A DNA stretch of 64,000 nucleotides, from the NCBI GenBank assembly GCA_023213395.1, contig CM041465.1, positions 142,235,741 to 142,299,740 on the forward strand, in the 5' to 3' direction. Source of the stretch: Cycas panzhihuaensis (lineage: Eukaryota; Cycadophyta). Below the pieces are notes generated by a model. That model worked only from the letters and a program-made list of their open reading frames with translations, was not told the origin of the DNA and did not search any database. This document shows, piece after piece, positions 11,200 through 22,783 of the stretch. Both the position numbers and the translations under genes were made by a program. Every line of letters starts with the position of its first letter. Position 1 is the first letter of the stretch.

Positions 11200-12420
11200 A
11201 TTTGTTATTCAGGGGATAATTCTTTTTGTTTCAATAAATATTATAAACTGTTATTATCTGTCTTGACTATAAATTTGCTACCTAATAGATATTGATGCCA
11301 TTTAACCAACGTATGTATAATAGACAACATTTCCTTATCATAGATAGATTTGAGAATTTCTCTGTTGTTTAGATTTATACTCTCAAATACAATGGATTTT
11401 CCTTCGTGTATCAATACTGCGTTGATTCCTATTCCAAATGCATCGCATTCTATTATAAAACTTTTAGAAAAATCTGGTGATATTAGCATTGGTAACTAAG
11501 TCATTATTTGCTTAGCTTATTCGAAACACTTTATCGCTTCTTCATTCCATTAAAAAGAATCTTTTTTTAATAAATAAGTTAAGGCAACTATTTTCTATGC
11601 ATAATTTTTAACAAAACATTGATAATACCCTGTTAACCCTAAAAATCCTTAGAGCTTTGTAATATTTTTGGGTATTGGCCATTCTTGAATTGCCTTAACT
11701 TTCCCCGGGTCAGCTCTAATTTCTTCTTTTGAGATGATATGACCCAAATATTCTATTTCTTTGATTCCAAAATAACATTTTGATTTATTAGCATAAAATT
11801 ATTATTCCTTCAATATGCTTAGTATTTGGTCAAGATGGTTCATGTGTTCTTCCAATGTTTTGCTAAAAACTAATATATCATCAAAGAAGACAAAGACAAA
11901 TTTTTGTAATAAGGGCTTCAGAACTTTATTCATTATAGCTTGGAATGTAGATGGTGCATTAGTTAGGCCAAAAAGAATTACCTTGAATTCATAATGACCA
12001 TAGTATATACTAAAAGTTCTTTTGTATATATCCTCTGGTTTAATACAAATTTGATGGTAACTTGATTTTAAATCTATTTTTGAAAAATATTCTACTCCTT
12101 GTAATTCATTTAATAGCTTATTAATCCTTAATATAAGAATTTATTTTTTATTGTAACTTTATTTAATGCTCGGTAGTCTATGTACATACGATAAGATCCA
12201 TCTTTTTTCCTTACTAAGATTATAAGAGTTGCAAAAAGGCCTTTACTAGGAGCTATTGCTCCTAGATCTAATAACTCTTGTATAATTTTTTTTATTTCAT
12301 TTCAATAATGGTGTGGTTGTTTATAAGGTTGGATAACAATCAGATTAGTACCTACCTCAGGTTCAATTTGATGTTTAAATCCTTCGTCCGGAGGTAATTT
12401 TGCTAGAATATTTTAAAAAA
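11200..12420 (-). pseudogene. E5 reverse transcriptase and RNase H
   Basis: Blocks in order on the minus strand: [40 protein letters not shown], then FFDDILVFS, the catalytic box with both Asp kept, then YLGHIIS and FLGLTGYY. RNase H follows (11241-11489), with FIIECDAFGIGINAVL, YDKEML and HQYLLG. There is at least one frameshift near 12140 and several stops. Typical of plant chromovirus pol. Confidence 0.88.
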
Positions 12421-12429
12421 CTTTTTTAT

Positions 12430-14079
12430 ATTATTGAATGGAAGTTTATTTTCTTGTGCAGTTAGCTTAATTTCTACCTGGATAGAAAAGAGTTGACCCA
12501 TAACACCATAGAATCCTTTCTTGATTAATTTTTCCATTCGTTTACAAGATATTAGTTGACTATTCTCTAGTTTCTCTCTTTGAAGGACAACGATTCTTCC
12601 TTCTTTCTTATATCTCATAAATAATTCTTCAGGGTTCATTTCAAAAGCTCCTAAAGTTCTTAACCACTGACTTCCCAGAATAATATCTACTCTACCAACA
12701 TCTAATACATAAAAAATTTATTTAATAATGACATCACCTATTGAGATCTTAAGGTTTTCCATCATTCCTTGTCCTAATATAACTTGGTGACCTCCAACAC
12801 TTACTTGAAAAGGAGTCATTCTGGATGGAAATAGTCTTAAGTGTTGAGCTGAGATTTTGTCAATAAAATTGTGAGTACTTCTAGGATCGACCAGGATTAT
12901 AATAGCTTGATTTTTAATAAATCCTTGTAGTTTAAGCATATCAGATCTTGTCAGACCACTTATAGTTGGGAATGATATTTTTAAGACATCCTCCTCCTGG
13001 TTATATTGGTACTCTTGAGTTTCAAGAGTATTCTCTTGGCCGCTTTCTGTATCATCTTCTTCTTTAATTTTCTCACTTTCCACCACTAAGGATAACTTGA
13101 TTGTATATAACTGATTTTTTTGACATTTGTGATTAGGTGTCCATTTTTTGGCACACCTAAAATATAGGTTCTTTTTCTATAATTCTTCTTGTTGAGATCT
13201 TGTCCTTTGAAGAAAGGGTTTAGTTGGATGAGTCACTCTGATAGCTACTAAACCAAGTCGTATTGTTGAAGGAGGACTAGATCGAGCATAAGGAGTAATG
13301 TAGGGTCTTGTTCTTACTTTCTATAATTAATTAATCTTTCCTTTCTATATTTTAACAAATTGTATTACCTTATTCAGATCTTGAAGTTCTTGAATTTTGA
13401 TGTTCGCTTGGATTTCAATGGTTAAGCCATTTATATATAATTGGATAAGTTGATTTGTAGGAATATTTTCTAAAACATAACTTAATTTTGTGAAGGTTGT
13501 GCTGTATTCTTCCACAGAGTTGATTTGTTTTAATTTTTGTAACTCACAATAATAATCATGATTAGATACCATTTCAAATCGCTTGATGAATAACCACATA
13601 AACTCTTTCCATGTTAGAAGTTGAGTCTGAAAAGAAGTTCGTTTGAGACATTGCCACCATTCACATGCTATTCCATCCATGTGTAGGGATGCTAATAGAA
13701 CTTACTCTATTGATTCAATCTCCATTAAGCGAAAGTAGTTTTCCATTTATTGGATCCACACTCTTAGCTCATGCAATTTTTGCTCCATATTAAAATGTTG
13801 AATAGTAATTTTTTCTAAATTTTTCTTTTTCTATATTTGAATACTTTGTAAGTAGTTGAAGTATGCTTAAAAACCTACTATCTTTTATTCCTCAGGAGTT
13901 AAATTTCAGTATTCATTAAGATATTTTTTGATAACTTCATTTTCAAAATTAATTAGAGGTATATGAGGACCCAATTAATTTCTTATAGTTTGATGTCTAA
14001 TATATGATTGATGACTCAATGCTTCATCTTCTAAATTAGGAATAATCATATCTTCCTTCTTACTTATTGCTATAACCAT
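12430..14079 (-). pseudogene. E5 gag, zinc knuckle and protease
   Basis: Gag starts at the ATG at 14079 (minus strand, MVIAISKKEDM). The capsid core at 13345-13680 has EWWQCLKR, LTWKEFMWLFIKRFE and EYSTTFTKLSYVLENIP. The nucleocapsid knuckle at about 13120-13190 reads YFRCAKKWTPNHKC, with the first Cys of C-x2-C-x4-H-x4-C now Tyr. Protease (12718-13086) has the GFIKNQAIIILVD region, but the active-site DSGST is DPRST. A linker frame at 12403-12639 leads toward RT. Gag has about ten stops. Confidence 0.85.
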
Positions 14080-15659
14080 TAATTTACACAAAAATTGGTG
14101 TAAAGTATGATTCAGGAGGGTGTTTGATGTCTGGACTGCACTATGGACTACTTGAGTAATTGGTTCAACAATATCCTTTTAAGCAGTGTTGTTTACCATA
14201 TATTTTATATTTATTACTTTAATAATTGTATAAGTACGATTCCACTACTTGTCTCTCATGATTGGTTTACTAGTAAAAATAAATGGTATATACTTTCTTT
14301 TGTTATTCCCTCTTTGTCTTCTTTTATTGATGTATAGATTTCATGTAACGAGTGAAACTTTAATATCCTGAAATAATATTTTGGTCTTCACTTGACACCA
14401 CTTGAATTGTTTCAAATTGGTTGCACTTGTATACATAATGTAAGCTTGGTCAACTACTCAATATCTAAGGAATATTATCTAATTGAATAGGGTGGGTGAC
14501 TTAGAAGACAATGAAAATTAAATGACTGACATAAGATTAACACACTATCTAATAAATATTGTGACAATCAAAGATTATGGATGTGACCAAAAACCTTTGA
14601 GATAATTAATATGTAAAAAATAGTTAAGTAACTTATGTATGTAATTAATAGAGTAAAAATGAAAATAAATATATATTATATCCAGTTAATAGAGTGTACT
14701 ATTAATGGAGTTTTGTTACAATAGAAACATATAATAGAAACATACCACCTCAATATTAGAAAGAACATTTGTTAAATGGTTATTTTAACACACACACACA
14801 CACACATACACACACACACACACACATATATGATATAATAAAGATATTATAAATTAATGTGATATATAATATGACTAAGGCAATATTATATCATATGCTA
14901 ATATATTGGTAGCTTTTATATACCTAATATAATATATAAATTACTAATATTATTGTGGTGAATTAAGGGAAATGTGATAAACAAGAATAGATGGCACAAA
15001 CATAGAAAAAGATGACTTGAGGTGAATGAATGTTCAGACTATCGATAATACTAAACATTGATTGTTGTATTATTAAAATTGAATAGATGGAGAATGAATA
15101 TTTAAGATGTTATTAATGGTTACATATTGAATGTCATATTAAGATAGAAAGTGATTGAACAAGTGATTTACACAAGTCTGAATAAAGATGTTACAGATGA
15201 TAAACAATGATGATACATAAGTACTATGCTGAAACTAATTGAGAAATGACAACGAACCCCACGAATGTCTTGAAAAATCGAAGAATAATGGCATTTAACA
15301 GATCTTAATGATTTAGCACAATGATTAATTCTAATGTTGAGTATTTACACGAATTAATATATTTGGTATGAATGCATATTATATGAGATGAAGCACATTG
15401 ACAAATGGACGAAAGCATGATGAGAATGCACAAATGGAACGTAGGTACAAAAGTCTAAGTGATAATAGATGAAAATGACAAGTAGATGAGAATAAACAAA
15501 TAAGAACTGGCAAAAAAAAATTAATGTTAAAAGAATGCAAAACAATATAAGTCACAGTTATATGAATATGATGGCCTCTTCACATAAAAGTCAAATCCCT
15601 TCCTTATGTACCTTGTCATTAAATGAATAATTAGTTAATCCTTAATGAGGTTTATAACA
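14080..15659 (-). repeat. E5 leader and 5' LTR region
   Basis: The LTR starts (minus strand) TGTTATAAACC at 15659. Its first 100 bases match 9510-9610; beyond that the similarity fades, so the inner LTR boundary and primer site cannot be placed. The whole stretch is very AT-rich. The open frames at 14143-14337 and 15354-15545 match nothing I know and look like chance. An AC microsatellite lies at 14788-14826. Confidence 0.5.
14788..14826. repeat. AC dinucleotide microsatellite
   Basis: About 19 AC units, broken once by an AT, followed by TATATATGATATAATA. A simple sequence repeat inside the E5 5' region. Confidence 0.95.
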
Positions 15660-16560
15660 TACTCCCTGCATAATCTAATCAATGAAGAACAACATGATAT
15701 AGCTTGGAAAGTCCTTGAGGTTCTTAAAAAGAATTTCGATGTAAAGTCTGACCTTAACATTGTTCATCTAGTCTTAAAGATGAACAAGATGAAGATGCAA
15801 AAGGGACATGTACATGAAATAATCAACCTCCTTTGACTAATCAAACAAGCAATAGACAAAGATTTTAAGACCCAATGTATTACATGGTCATTCCTCATAC
15901 AGTCCTATCTATATGTACCTGATTATAAGAACTTGATTAGGAGTCTTCAATCAAGTGGAACATTAAATATGCTTAACTTTGAAGCTCTTCCAAATAAGTT
16001 TATAGAATTTGATAAGACCTTTGATACTAATTTTGTAACTTTAGATCCTCTTCTAGATGAAGCTGTAGAAGAAGAAGTATTATTCTCAAAGAATTAGGGT
16101 CCCTCTCATGGTAAAGGAAATAATTGAGTAAGAGGTAAAGGATGAGATAGAGGAAATCGACCACAAGGTCAACAAAACCCTTAACAATAATAGCCTAGAT
16201 AGTCTCAAGGCCAAGTACCACCTTTTAATATAAGATAGTCATGCCAAATCAGTATTTCAGGAACTAGAAATTAGATTATCATATGCAAAAGGTGCAATAG
16301 GAAATGACACCTTATAAAGAATTATTGTATACTTACATACAAGTTGCCTAAGTTTCAATAGAAATACAAAACTCATAATGTTGATGAAACATCTAGAGAA
16401 TAATTTGGTAGCACAGGTTTTGCTCTAGCACACATTCAAAGACTTAAGGGAAGAACCATTGATTAAATTAAGAGGTATTTTGGAGATCATTATGGCTATG
16501 CCATTTGTGATCTCAAATCACCAATGCAAATCCCTCTTGGAGTTACAAATAACTTAACTT
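15660..16560 (+). pseudogene. Copia A1 gag, C-terminal part
   Basis: Picks up where 9372 broke off. After the TACTC duplication, the frame at 15690-15836 reads AWKVLEVLKKNFDVKSDL and VLKMNKMKMQKGHVHEI, matching A2 at 61681-61800. The charged, Gly/Gln-rich nucleocapsid region is at 16090-16220 and a zinc-knuckle region at about 16270-16320 (CKRCNRK). Ends running into the protease at about 16560. Confidence 0.82.
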
Positions 16561-16745
16561 CAAACACCTTCTCATGGATCATGGATATAGGAGTGACATA
16601 ACATATGACCTATAATAAGGATCTATATCAAACTTTTGATTCCAATGTATATGGTGTTGTTCACATGGATGATAAATACTCTTGTCTCACATAGATTTGA
16701 TCTTAGTGTTATCACAAATGACCAAACTCTTCAAGTCATTCACCC
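16560..16745 (+). pseudogene. Copia A1 protease start
   Basis: WIMDIGVT..HMTYNKDLYQTF is the copia protease active site, normally D-T/S-G-A (here DIGV). It matches WIMDTRATQHMT in A2 at 62580. It is cut at 16745 after CATTCACCC by the LTR of E6 and resumes at 22069. The five bases CACCC (16741-16745) are the left target duplication. Confidence 0.82.
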
Positions 16746-17118
16746 TGTTACATAACTTATCTGGCTAAGTTATGTAAACCACTATGGAACTTTATGCATG
16801 TGTCGTCTAGCAAGCCAATAGTATGCATAGGCGATGCCATCCAATAGAATGTAAGGCCGCTTAGGCCACCAATAGGATTACATATATAAGACCCTATTTT
16901 GTCTATATAAGGGTTATAAATTGTAAATGATGGTTATCTTGATAGAACATTTTTATAAAAATTATGCTGCAGTACTTTCTATCTTTTGATGATCATTTGG
17001 CACTCTGGTGTTCCTGTGAAACTCTCGGTTAGCTTATTTGCTCTATTGGATAAAAAGACATTGCTACGATTGTCAAATTCTCTGCTAACTCAAGAGTATT
17101 GGTGAGAAGAAATGTCCA
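16746..17118 (+). repeat. 5' LTR of E6
   Basis: 373 bp, TGTTACATAACT to CCA, matching 21695-22068 throughout. A TATA-like TATATAAGAC lies at about 16880 and again TATATAAGGG near 16905, consistent with an RNA polymerase II promoter in U3. Confidence 0.93.
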
Positions 17119-17121
17119 AAA

Positions 17122-17133
17122 TAGTATCAAAGC
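17122..17133 (+). other. Primer binding site of E6
   Basis: TAGTATCAAAGC, two G-to-A changes from TGGTATCAGAGC (initiator Met tRNA), four bases after the LTR end. The two changes are what cytosine deamination on the other strand would give. Confidence 0.75.
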
Positions 17134-18300
17134 TGCGTCGCGATCGTGGGAGGCTGCCCAAAAGTCTAGAATTTTTTTTTCTTTTCCTATCAGATCGAAT
17201 ACTCTCTCTACCCTAGTAGAGATCAAGGAAAGACATTCGCTTAGTACTCTCTCCATGGAGATTGAGAAATGGTATCGAGACAGTCTAAGAGTTAGGAGAA
17301 AGAGGAAATTCTTTTCCCAGGTAACTCTAGTGCTTTATCCCTTGTCTTTCATCTTATTTTAAATTTCATCCTTATTTTTTGATCTTGGTATTGAATTATA
17401 TCTTAAGGGTAGATAACATCACTAGCCGGTTGCTTTTTTCTCCCTCCCACCTCCTTTCCTAGGTATCGTAGGGATCTGTCGTTCTGGCTAAGCGCATAGT
17501 GGCCCTCCTGCCCTTTGCTTGAAGGATTGGAGTATCACTCCTAAGCCAAGCCCTAAATAGAACTTGGCTACAGCAGTGCACCTCTATGTACCTTTAAGTA
17601 TATAGGAAGGACCCCACCTTCAGGTCCCAATCATTTTCTAGCATAAGCAACTATTGATCGTTGAAGTCTTGTAGTGCAGTGGTTAGCGGTTAGTGCTACA
17701 AAGCTACCTACCCTAAACTTCTACAGTTTATTAGTAGGCCTATAAAACCAAGCACACCTTGTCTAGTGGTTGGTAGGATACTTTGGTTAAGACTATAAGC
17801 CACCTCACAATTTAAAAGAAAAAAAAAGAAAGAAAAAAAAAAGAAGAAAAAAAATGAAAGAAAAAAAAAAAAAAGGAAAAAAAAAAAGAAAAAAAAAAGG
17901 AAAAAAAAAAAAATTCAGTGAGAAAATTTACCCTTACATATATATACCTCATTTTGATCAGTACATCGTACTGGTCAATTTACACTAGGTTGGTATATAC
18001 TGTAAATTTTCACAATTTTTAGTACCTAGTCACCGGTGGGCCCCACCACCCCCCCCCCCCCGTTACACTTCATATGCCCCAGTCGAACAAGCTTTTCGTA
18101 CTATTGAAAGAATTTGATATCTAGTTTATGTAACTTTCTTTGGGGTCAACAGGCTATAGACACCCCACAATCTCCCTATTCACCCCCCTCTCTTTCCCTT
18201 AACAACCCCCTTTTTCTTATGTCCCATTCTTCTTTGATCTTTCCCACTTCATTCATTCCCCTTCTTTCTACTTATTCCTGCCTCTTTACGCCCTTTCTCC
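17134..18300 (+). other. Leader of E6 with long purine tract
   Basis: About 1.17 kb between primer site and gag. The first 250 bases contain a small open frame (17099-17362) with no family match. 17813-17912 is almost pure purine (A-rich with scattered G). 18049-18061 is a run of 13 C. After that the sequence is pyrimidine-rich, like a plant 5' UTR, up to the gag ATG at 18301. No other feature recognised. Confidence 0.6.
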
Positions 18301-19995
18301 ATGGCTCCTCAAAGCAATAGTGACAAAATCTTGACACTCCAGACCAAAGTCCACAGAATTAATGATAAAATAGAGGATCTTGGCCACATACACTATGAGG
18401 TTAAAAACGAAGTAGTTACCATGCGCACAAACTTTAGCTCAAAATTGTAAAACCTAGCATCTCATGCTGATGTCCAAGATGTAATTAATAGGTTAAACAG
18501 CTTCTCTCCTCTAGCACCAGTTGGCCCTGCACAGCAACAAATCATGCCTCTGCCTCCACATTAGCAACAACCATTCCATCATAAGATCAACATACCCATA
18601 TTTGATCCAGATCTCAATAGGGATAGTGCACGAAGTTGGATTAGCAAACTAGAGTCTTACTTTACACTCAACCCAATGTCAATAAATGAGTAACTTACAT
18701 TTGCTTCTATTCACTTAGATGGGAAGGCACATCATTGGTTCTGATGGTAGAAATGGGAGTACCCCTCCAGCCAGTCTTGGGCACACTTCTCTACCTATTT
18801 TTTCGAGCATTATGAAGAAACTTAGAGTCAATCTTATTTTACACAGCTAACACATTTGAAGCAAGTATCCTCTGTCAAAGTTTACACGGACAAGTTCCAA
18901 TCTTTATGTAATTGGGTTAATTAGTAACTTGATAAACAAACAGAGATAGATACATACATGTCTGGACTTAAAGAATGTATCCAAATGTACTTGAAGACAG
19001 TCTCCCTATCCACTCTAAAGGATGTAATTAATATGGCTAAAGTAGTAGAAGTAGAATTTGCTGCAGAAAGACCTCCTCCATTCAGACGAGACTCTATGTG
19101 GTTTTCACGATCCCGATAAGCTGATACGGCTTGGTCCTAGAGACCATGATCACTCCCATGAATAGAGGACACCCTAGCTACATCTCTCAAGCAACACACT
19201 GAGGAATCATCATTGAAGTCCATCCACATCACTCCTATAGATGTACAATGTCATCGAGAAGCTAGTCTATGTATGCAATGTTCTGAAAAATAGACCACTG
19301 GTCACAATAGAATCTGCAAAGCTAGGAAGATGGTCTTCACAATTGACCCAGACTTACCCTTGAATGATGACCCTGATACTGAGCATGAATATGATGATGA
19401 ACCCCAAGATCACCCTACTGATGAGTTACCCCCAAACCCTGAGCCTAAAGTTTCCTTATCCACAATTACCTCCATTGCATGTCCTGAACTACTTCGGGTC
19501 AAAGGAATGCTTAGGAAAACCCTAATTACCATTTTGATCGACAGTGACGCGTCGCTAAATTTCATCAACATCTCCATTGCCTGCCAATTGAATCTTTACA
19601 TAGAACCTAAAACTGGCTTCACTTGCTCCTTACCTAGTCATCACACACTCCATTGTGCGAGAACAATAAAAAACCTCACAGTCCACATTGGCTCATATAC
19701 CCTTGTCTCTGACTTTTATGCCCTTTCTATAGGTGGGTCAGATGTAATTCTTGGCGTAAAATGGCTCCAGACTCTAGGGACTTATAGCACTAATAACTCA
19801 CCCATGACCCCCTTCATTATGTTCAAAGATCACATGGGCCACTCTCATAAACTTTATGGGATGCAAGCCCCCCCAAACAAAGTAATCTCACCCTCAAGAA
19901 TGCGCCACCAACTTAACAGTAACATCAGATACATCATTCGTCTTAACCATATCCAGCCCCCTCGGGTATCCACCCTGATATCCAGCAAGTATTAG
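18301..19995 (+). pseudogene. E6 gag and protease
   Basis: Start is ATG at 18301 (MAPQSNSDKILTLQ), followed by a helical N-terminal region. The capsid core has DRARSW-like (DSARSWISKLESYFTL) and HLDGKAHHWF, then the nucleocapsid knuckle CHREASLCMQCSEK. The long open stretch 19330-19995 (221 residues) begins with an acidic linker and holds the protease: TILIDSDASLNFI (normally D-S-G-A/S), GSYTLVSDFYALSIGGSDVILGVKWLQTLG. The DSD change removes the essential Gly. Several stops in gag. Confidence 0.88.
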
Positions 19996-19999
19996 ATCA

Positions 20000-20160
20000 A
20001 TACGAATCTGTATTTGCTCCATTACCTGCTAGCCCCCCACCTGATTGAGGCTTTTACCATACTATTGAGTTACAAAGTTCGCATGACCCAATAAGCCTTC
20101 AACCACCTCCAAATTTTTGATTTTACAATCACATATAAAAAGGGAAAAGATAACATTGTA
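20000..20160 (+). pseudogene. E6 RT/RNase H deletion junction
   Basis: The RT lead-in VLDQYESVFAPLPASPPPD and HTIELQSSHDPIS is followed within a few codons by the tail of RNase H, IFDFTITYKKGKDNIVINAL. Everything between, which in complete relatives is the whole catalytic RT and most of RNase H (over 1 kb), is missing. The break is near 20095-20105. The element cannot have encoded its own RT after this event. Confidence 0.85.
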
Positions 20161-21480
20161 ATAAATGCTCTCTTGAGATTGCCTTCACCTACACTTGGCG
20201 ATAACATTGGTCATACTGAGGACCGCACCATTTATGCCATTTCCTCCCCATGACTAACATGGCTATAGGATTTAGCCATGGCTAACTAAAACCAACATGA
20301 TTTTGCACACTAGGCTAATAATGTCCACACTCATAAGGATTGGTTCATCCATAACAATCTTCTCTTATACCAAAATCGCATATTCATACATCCCCTCTCA
20401 GCTTTTATCCCGCAAATTTTATTAGAGTATCATTCTTCCCCTCTTGGCGGCCACTCTAGTTTTGATAAAACTTACCGTAGGATTCGTTCTGACTTCTTTT
20501 GGCTAGAAATGAAATCCACCATCCTTACCTTTGTCTCAAAATGTGATACATGCCAATGTAACAAAGCTGATACAAAACCCCAACCGAGCCTCCTTCAACC
20601 ATTGCATATCCCACAAGGTAAATAACAAGATATTGCCATGGACTTTATAACGGGCCTACCACCATCTGCTATATCTGACTCTATTTTAGTAGTCATAGAT
20701 TAGTTGATAAAATATACCCACTTCTTACCCATCCATACAACCTATAAAGCCCCACACATCGTTGACATCTACATCCAGATAATATGTTGTTTGCATAGTT
20801 TTCCATCCACCATTGTATGTGATCACGATCCTAAATTCATTAGCTCCTTTTGGCAAGAGCTATTCCGCGCATCAGGTACATCATTCAACATGAATTCTGC
20901 ATATCATCCACAGACCGATGGCCAATTTAGGGTCCTTAACAAAACCCTGGAGACTTACTTAGGTTGTTTTGCATCTGACCACTAGTCTAAATATACATCA
21001 TGGCTAGCTCTAGTTGAGTATTGGTACAACTCCTCATACCATTTAGCCATTAGAATGCCCCCATTTTTGGCTCTCTATGGGTATCCCCCTCTGTCCCACC
21101 ACACCTTAGCTACCAACCTCTGTACGGCAGTAGTGTAACAAAAATTATAGCATATGGAGCAAATTCTCCACACCCTTAAACAAAACCTATATATTGCCCA
21201 AAATCAAATGAAACAATTAGTAGACTGCCACCCCTCTGATCGCTCCTTCAATATTGGGGATCTGGTATTTCTTTATCTCCAACCTTATAAGCAATAATCC
21301 CTCTGCCATCATATGAACCATAAACTTAGCCCTCGATATTATGGCCCTTATAAAGTCCTTAAACGTATTGGCGAAGTTGCATATGCTCTCGACCTTCCCC
21401 CCACCACAAACATCCATAATATTTTACATGTCTCATATCTTTCGAAGTGTCTAAGCAAAACCCATACTCCCAGACAACCC
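20160..21480 (+). pseudogene. E6 integrase
   Basis: Zinc-binding domain: HSSPLGGHSSFDKTYRRI, then CDTCQCNK. Core: IAMDFITGLPPS (Asp kept), VCDHDPKFISSFW (Asp kept), then HPQTDGQFRVLN where the Glu of the usual DGQTE is lost. C-terminal region GDLVFLYLQPYK and LSPRYYGPYKVLKRIG is the GPY/F-type module of chromovirus integrases. The cleanest frame is 20704-20985. Stops include a TAG where TDW/R residues are expected. Continues into the chromodomain. Confidence 0.88.
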
Positions 21481-21482
21481 TT

Positions 21483-21680
21483 CTAATCTTGGATGAAGAG
21501 CAAACCTTGTATGTACCTCCAGAACATATCCTGGCTACCAGACAACGATGTCTCTGGAATCAATCCATTTCAGAATATTTGATACAGTGGATAGGCTGCA
21601 CCTCTGACGAAGTAACTTAGGACTTTGATGAGTTTGTCAGAAAACACCTACATCTCACCTGCCTCAAGGACTCGGCATCT
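21483..21680 (+). pseudogene. E6 chromodomain-like C-terminus
   Basis: LDEEQTLYVPPEHILATRQR followed by SISEYLIQWIGCTSDEVTWD and FDEFVRKH. This has the spacing of a chromodomain (Y/L-IQW...VTWE). It follows the integrase directly and ends near the polypurine tract. In relatives this domain directs integration to heterochromatin. Confidence 0.75.
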
Positions 21681-21694
21681 TAGAGGAGGGGACT
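21681..21694 (+). other. Polypurine tract of E6
   Basis: TAGAGGAGGGGACT immediately before the 3' LTR at 21695. Confidence 0.85.
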
Positions 21695-22068
21695 TGTTAT
21701 ATAACTTATCTAACTAAGTTATGCAAACCACTATGGAACTTTGTGCATGTGCCGTCTAGCGGGCCAATAGTATGCATAGGCACTGCCATCCAATAGAATG
21801 TAAGGCCACTTAGGCCACCAATAGGATTACATGTATAAGGCCCTATTTTGTCTATATAAGGGTCATAAATTGTAAATGATGGTTATCTTGATAGAACATT
21901 TTTATAAAGATTGTGATGCAGTACTTTCTATCTTTTGGTGATCATTTAGCGCTCTGGTATTCCTGTGAAACTCTTACTTAGCATGTTTGCTCTGTTAGAT
22001 AAGAAAACATTGCTGCAATTGTCAAATTCTCTACCAACTCAAGAGTATTAGTGAGAAGAAACATCCCA
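21695..22068 (+). repeat. 3' LTR of E6
   Basis: 374 bp, TGTTATATAACT to CCCA, followed by the right target duplication CACCC. Differences from the 5' LTR are mostly transitions. Confidence 0.93.
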
Positions 22069-22783
22069 CACCCTCCAATAAATCAATTGGTCTTAACTAG
22101 AAAGCTTACTAGAAAATTATTTAAGTTGAATGACTCCCCATCTTCTGAAGTTAATTATGCTCAAAACCCTTATACTGATGAAGACTTTACTTTTAATAAC
22201 ACTTTGACATACCCTAAGATGTCCCTAGAAGCTTTTTTGCATGCTCGCATGGACCATGTTTATATCAATTGACTTAGAGATATTTGTCATACCCTTCAGG
22301 TTTACCTAAGTTCTCCTCTAAGCCCTTTAAATATAAAGCATATATCATAGCTACATCTCATAGATAACCCTTTGCTAATAGTTAATGGAAATCAAGTCAT
22401 CCTCTTTAATTGGTTCACTCTGATCTATATAGACCAATGCCCATTCCATCATTGAAGTAGAAATTATATTATACATCGTTCATTGATGATTTTACCAAGA
22501 AAGTATAGGTGTCTTTTCTAACCAGCAAAGATGAGGCATTTGGTGTCTTTAAAGCTTTTAAAGATCACACTAAAAAGGAGTTAGGTTATCAAATTAAGTG
22601 TCTCTAAATAGATAATGGTGGAGAATATACCTCTACTAAGTTTTAAACCTATCTATAAGACAATGGTATCAAGCATCACACTATAATAGTAGTCACCCCC
22701 TAATAGAATAGAGTTGTTGAGTGCATGAATAGGTCTATTATAAATATGGCTTGAGCTATATTGGTTTATAAAAATATAAAATA
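22069..22783 (+). pseudogene. Copia A1 protease tail and truncated integrase
   Basis: Resumes after E6. Frame 22051-22272 carries the region before integrase (YTDEDFTFNNTLTYPKMSLE, HARMDHVYIN), matching A2 at 62960-63060. The integrase core is at about 22470-22760: SFIDDFTKKV, DNGGEY-type motif kept as DNGGEYTSTKF, and VECMNRSIINMA. It ends abruptly at 22783, where the A2 LTR starts, at the point matching 63560 in A2. Many TAG/TAA stops replace Q and W. Confidence 0.82.

Larger units (their letters stand above)
9373..15659 (-). mobile_element. Ty3/gypsy chromovirus E5 inserted in A1 gag
   Basis: A minus-strand gypsy element with the order gag, zinc knuckle, protease, RT, RNase H, integrase, chromodomain, polypurine tract, 3' LTR. 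The target duplication is CACTC (9368-9372) versus TACTC (15660-15664), one mismatch. The uninterrupted A2 gag around 61635 confirms the insertion point. Many stops. Only about the outer 100 bases of the two LTRs match clearly, which is odd. No primer binding site found. Confidence 0.88.
16746..22068 (+). mobile_element. Ty3/gypsy chromovirus E6 inserted in A1 protease
   Basis: 5323 bp with two full LTRs and perfect 5-bp target duplications (CACCC at 16741-16745 and 22069-22073). The A2 paralogue reads CATTCACCCTCC at the same place (near 62870), showing the empty site. Contains primer site, leader, gag, zinc knuckle, protease, integrase, chromodomain and polypurine tract. RT and most of RNase H are deleted. 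Over the first 121 bases I count 11 differences between the two LTRs. Confidence 0.93.
6779..22783 (+). mobile_element. Ty1/copia element A1, split by two gypsy insertions
   Basis: 5' LTR, primer site, a long leader, then gag, protease and integrase in copia order. The coding sequence is interrupted at 9373-15659 (E5) and 16746-22068 (E6). It matches A2 piece by piece, so the two gypsy elements can be excised on paper at exact points. A1 stops in the middle of integrase at 22783, where the LTR of A2 begins. Its RT, RNase H and 3' LTR are not in the window. Confidence 0.88.

Noticed and set aside
14143-14337. 64-residue frame in the E5 leader
   Set aside because: AT-rich, opposite in orientation to E5, no motif and no second copy to support it.
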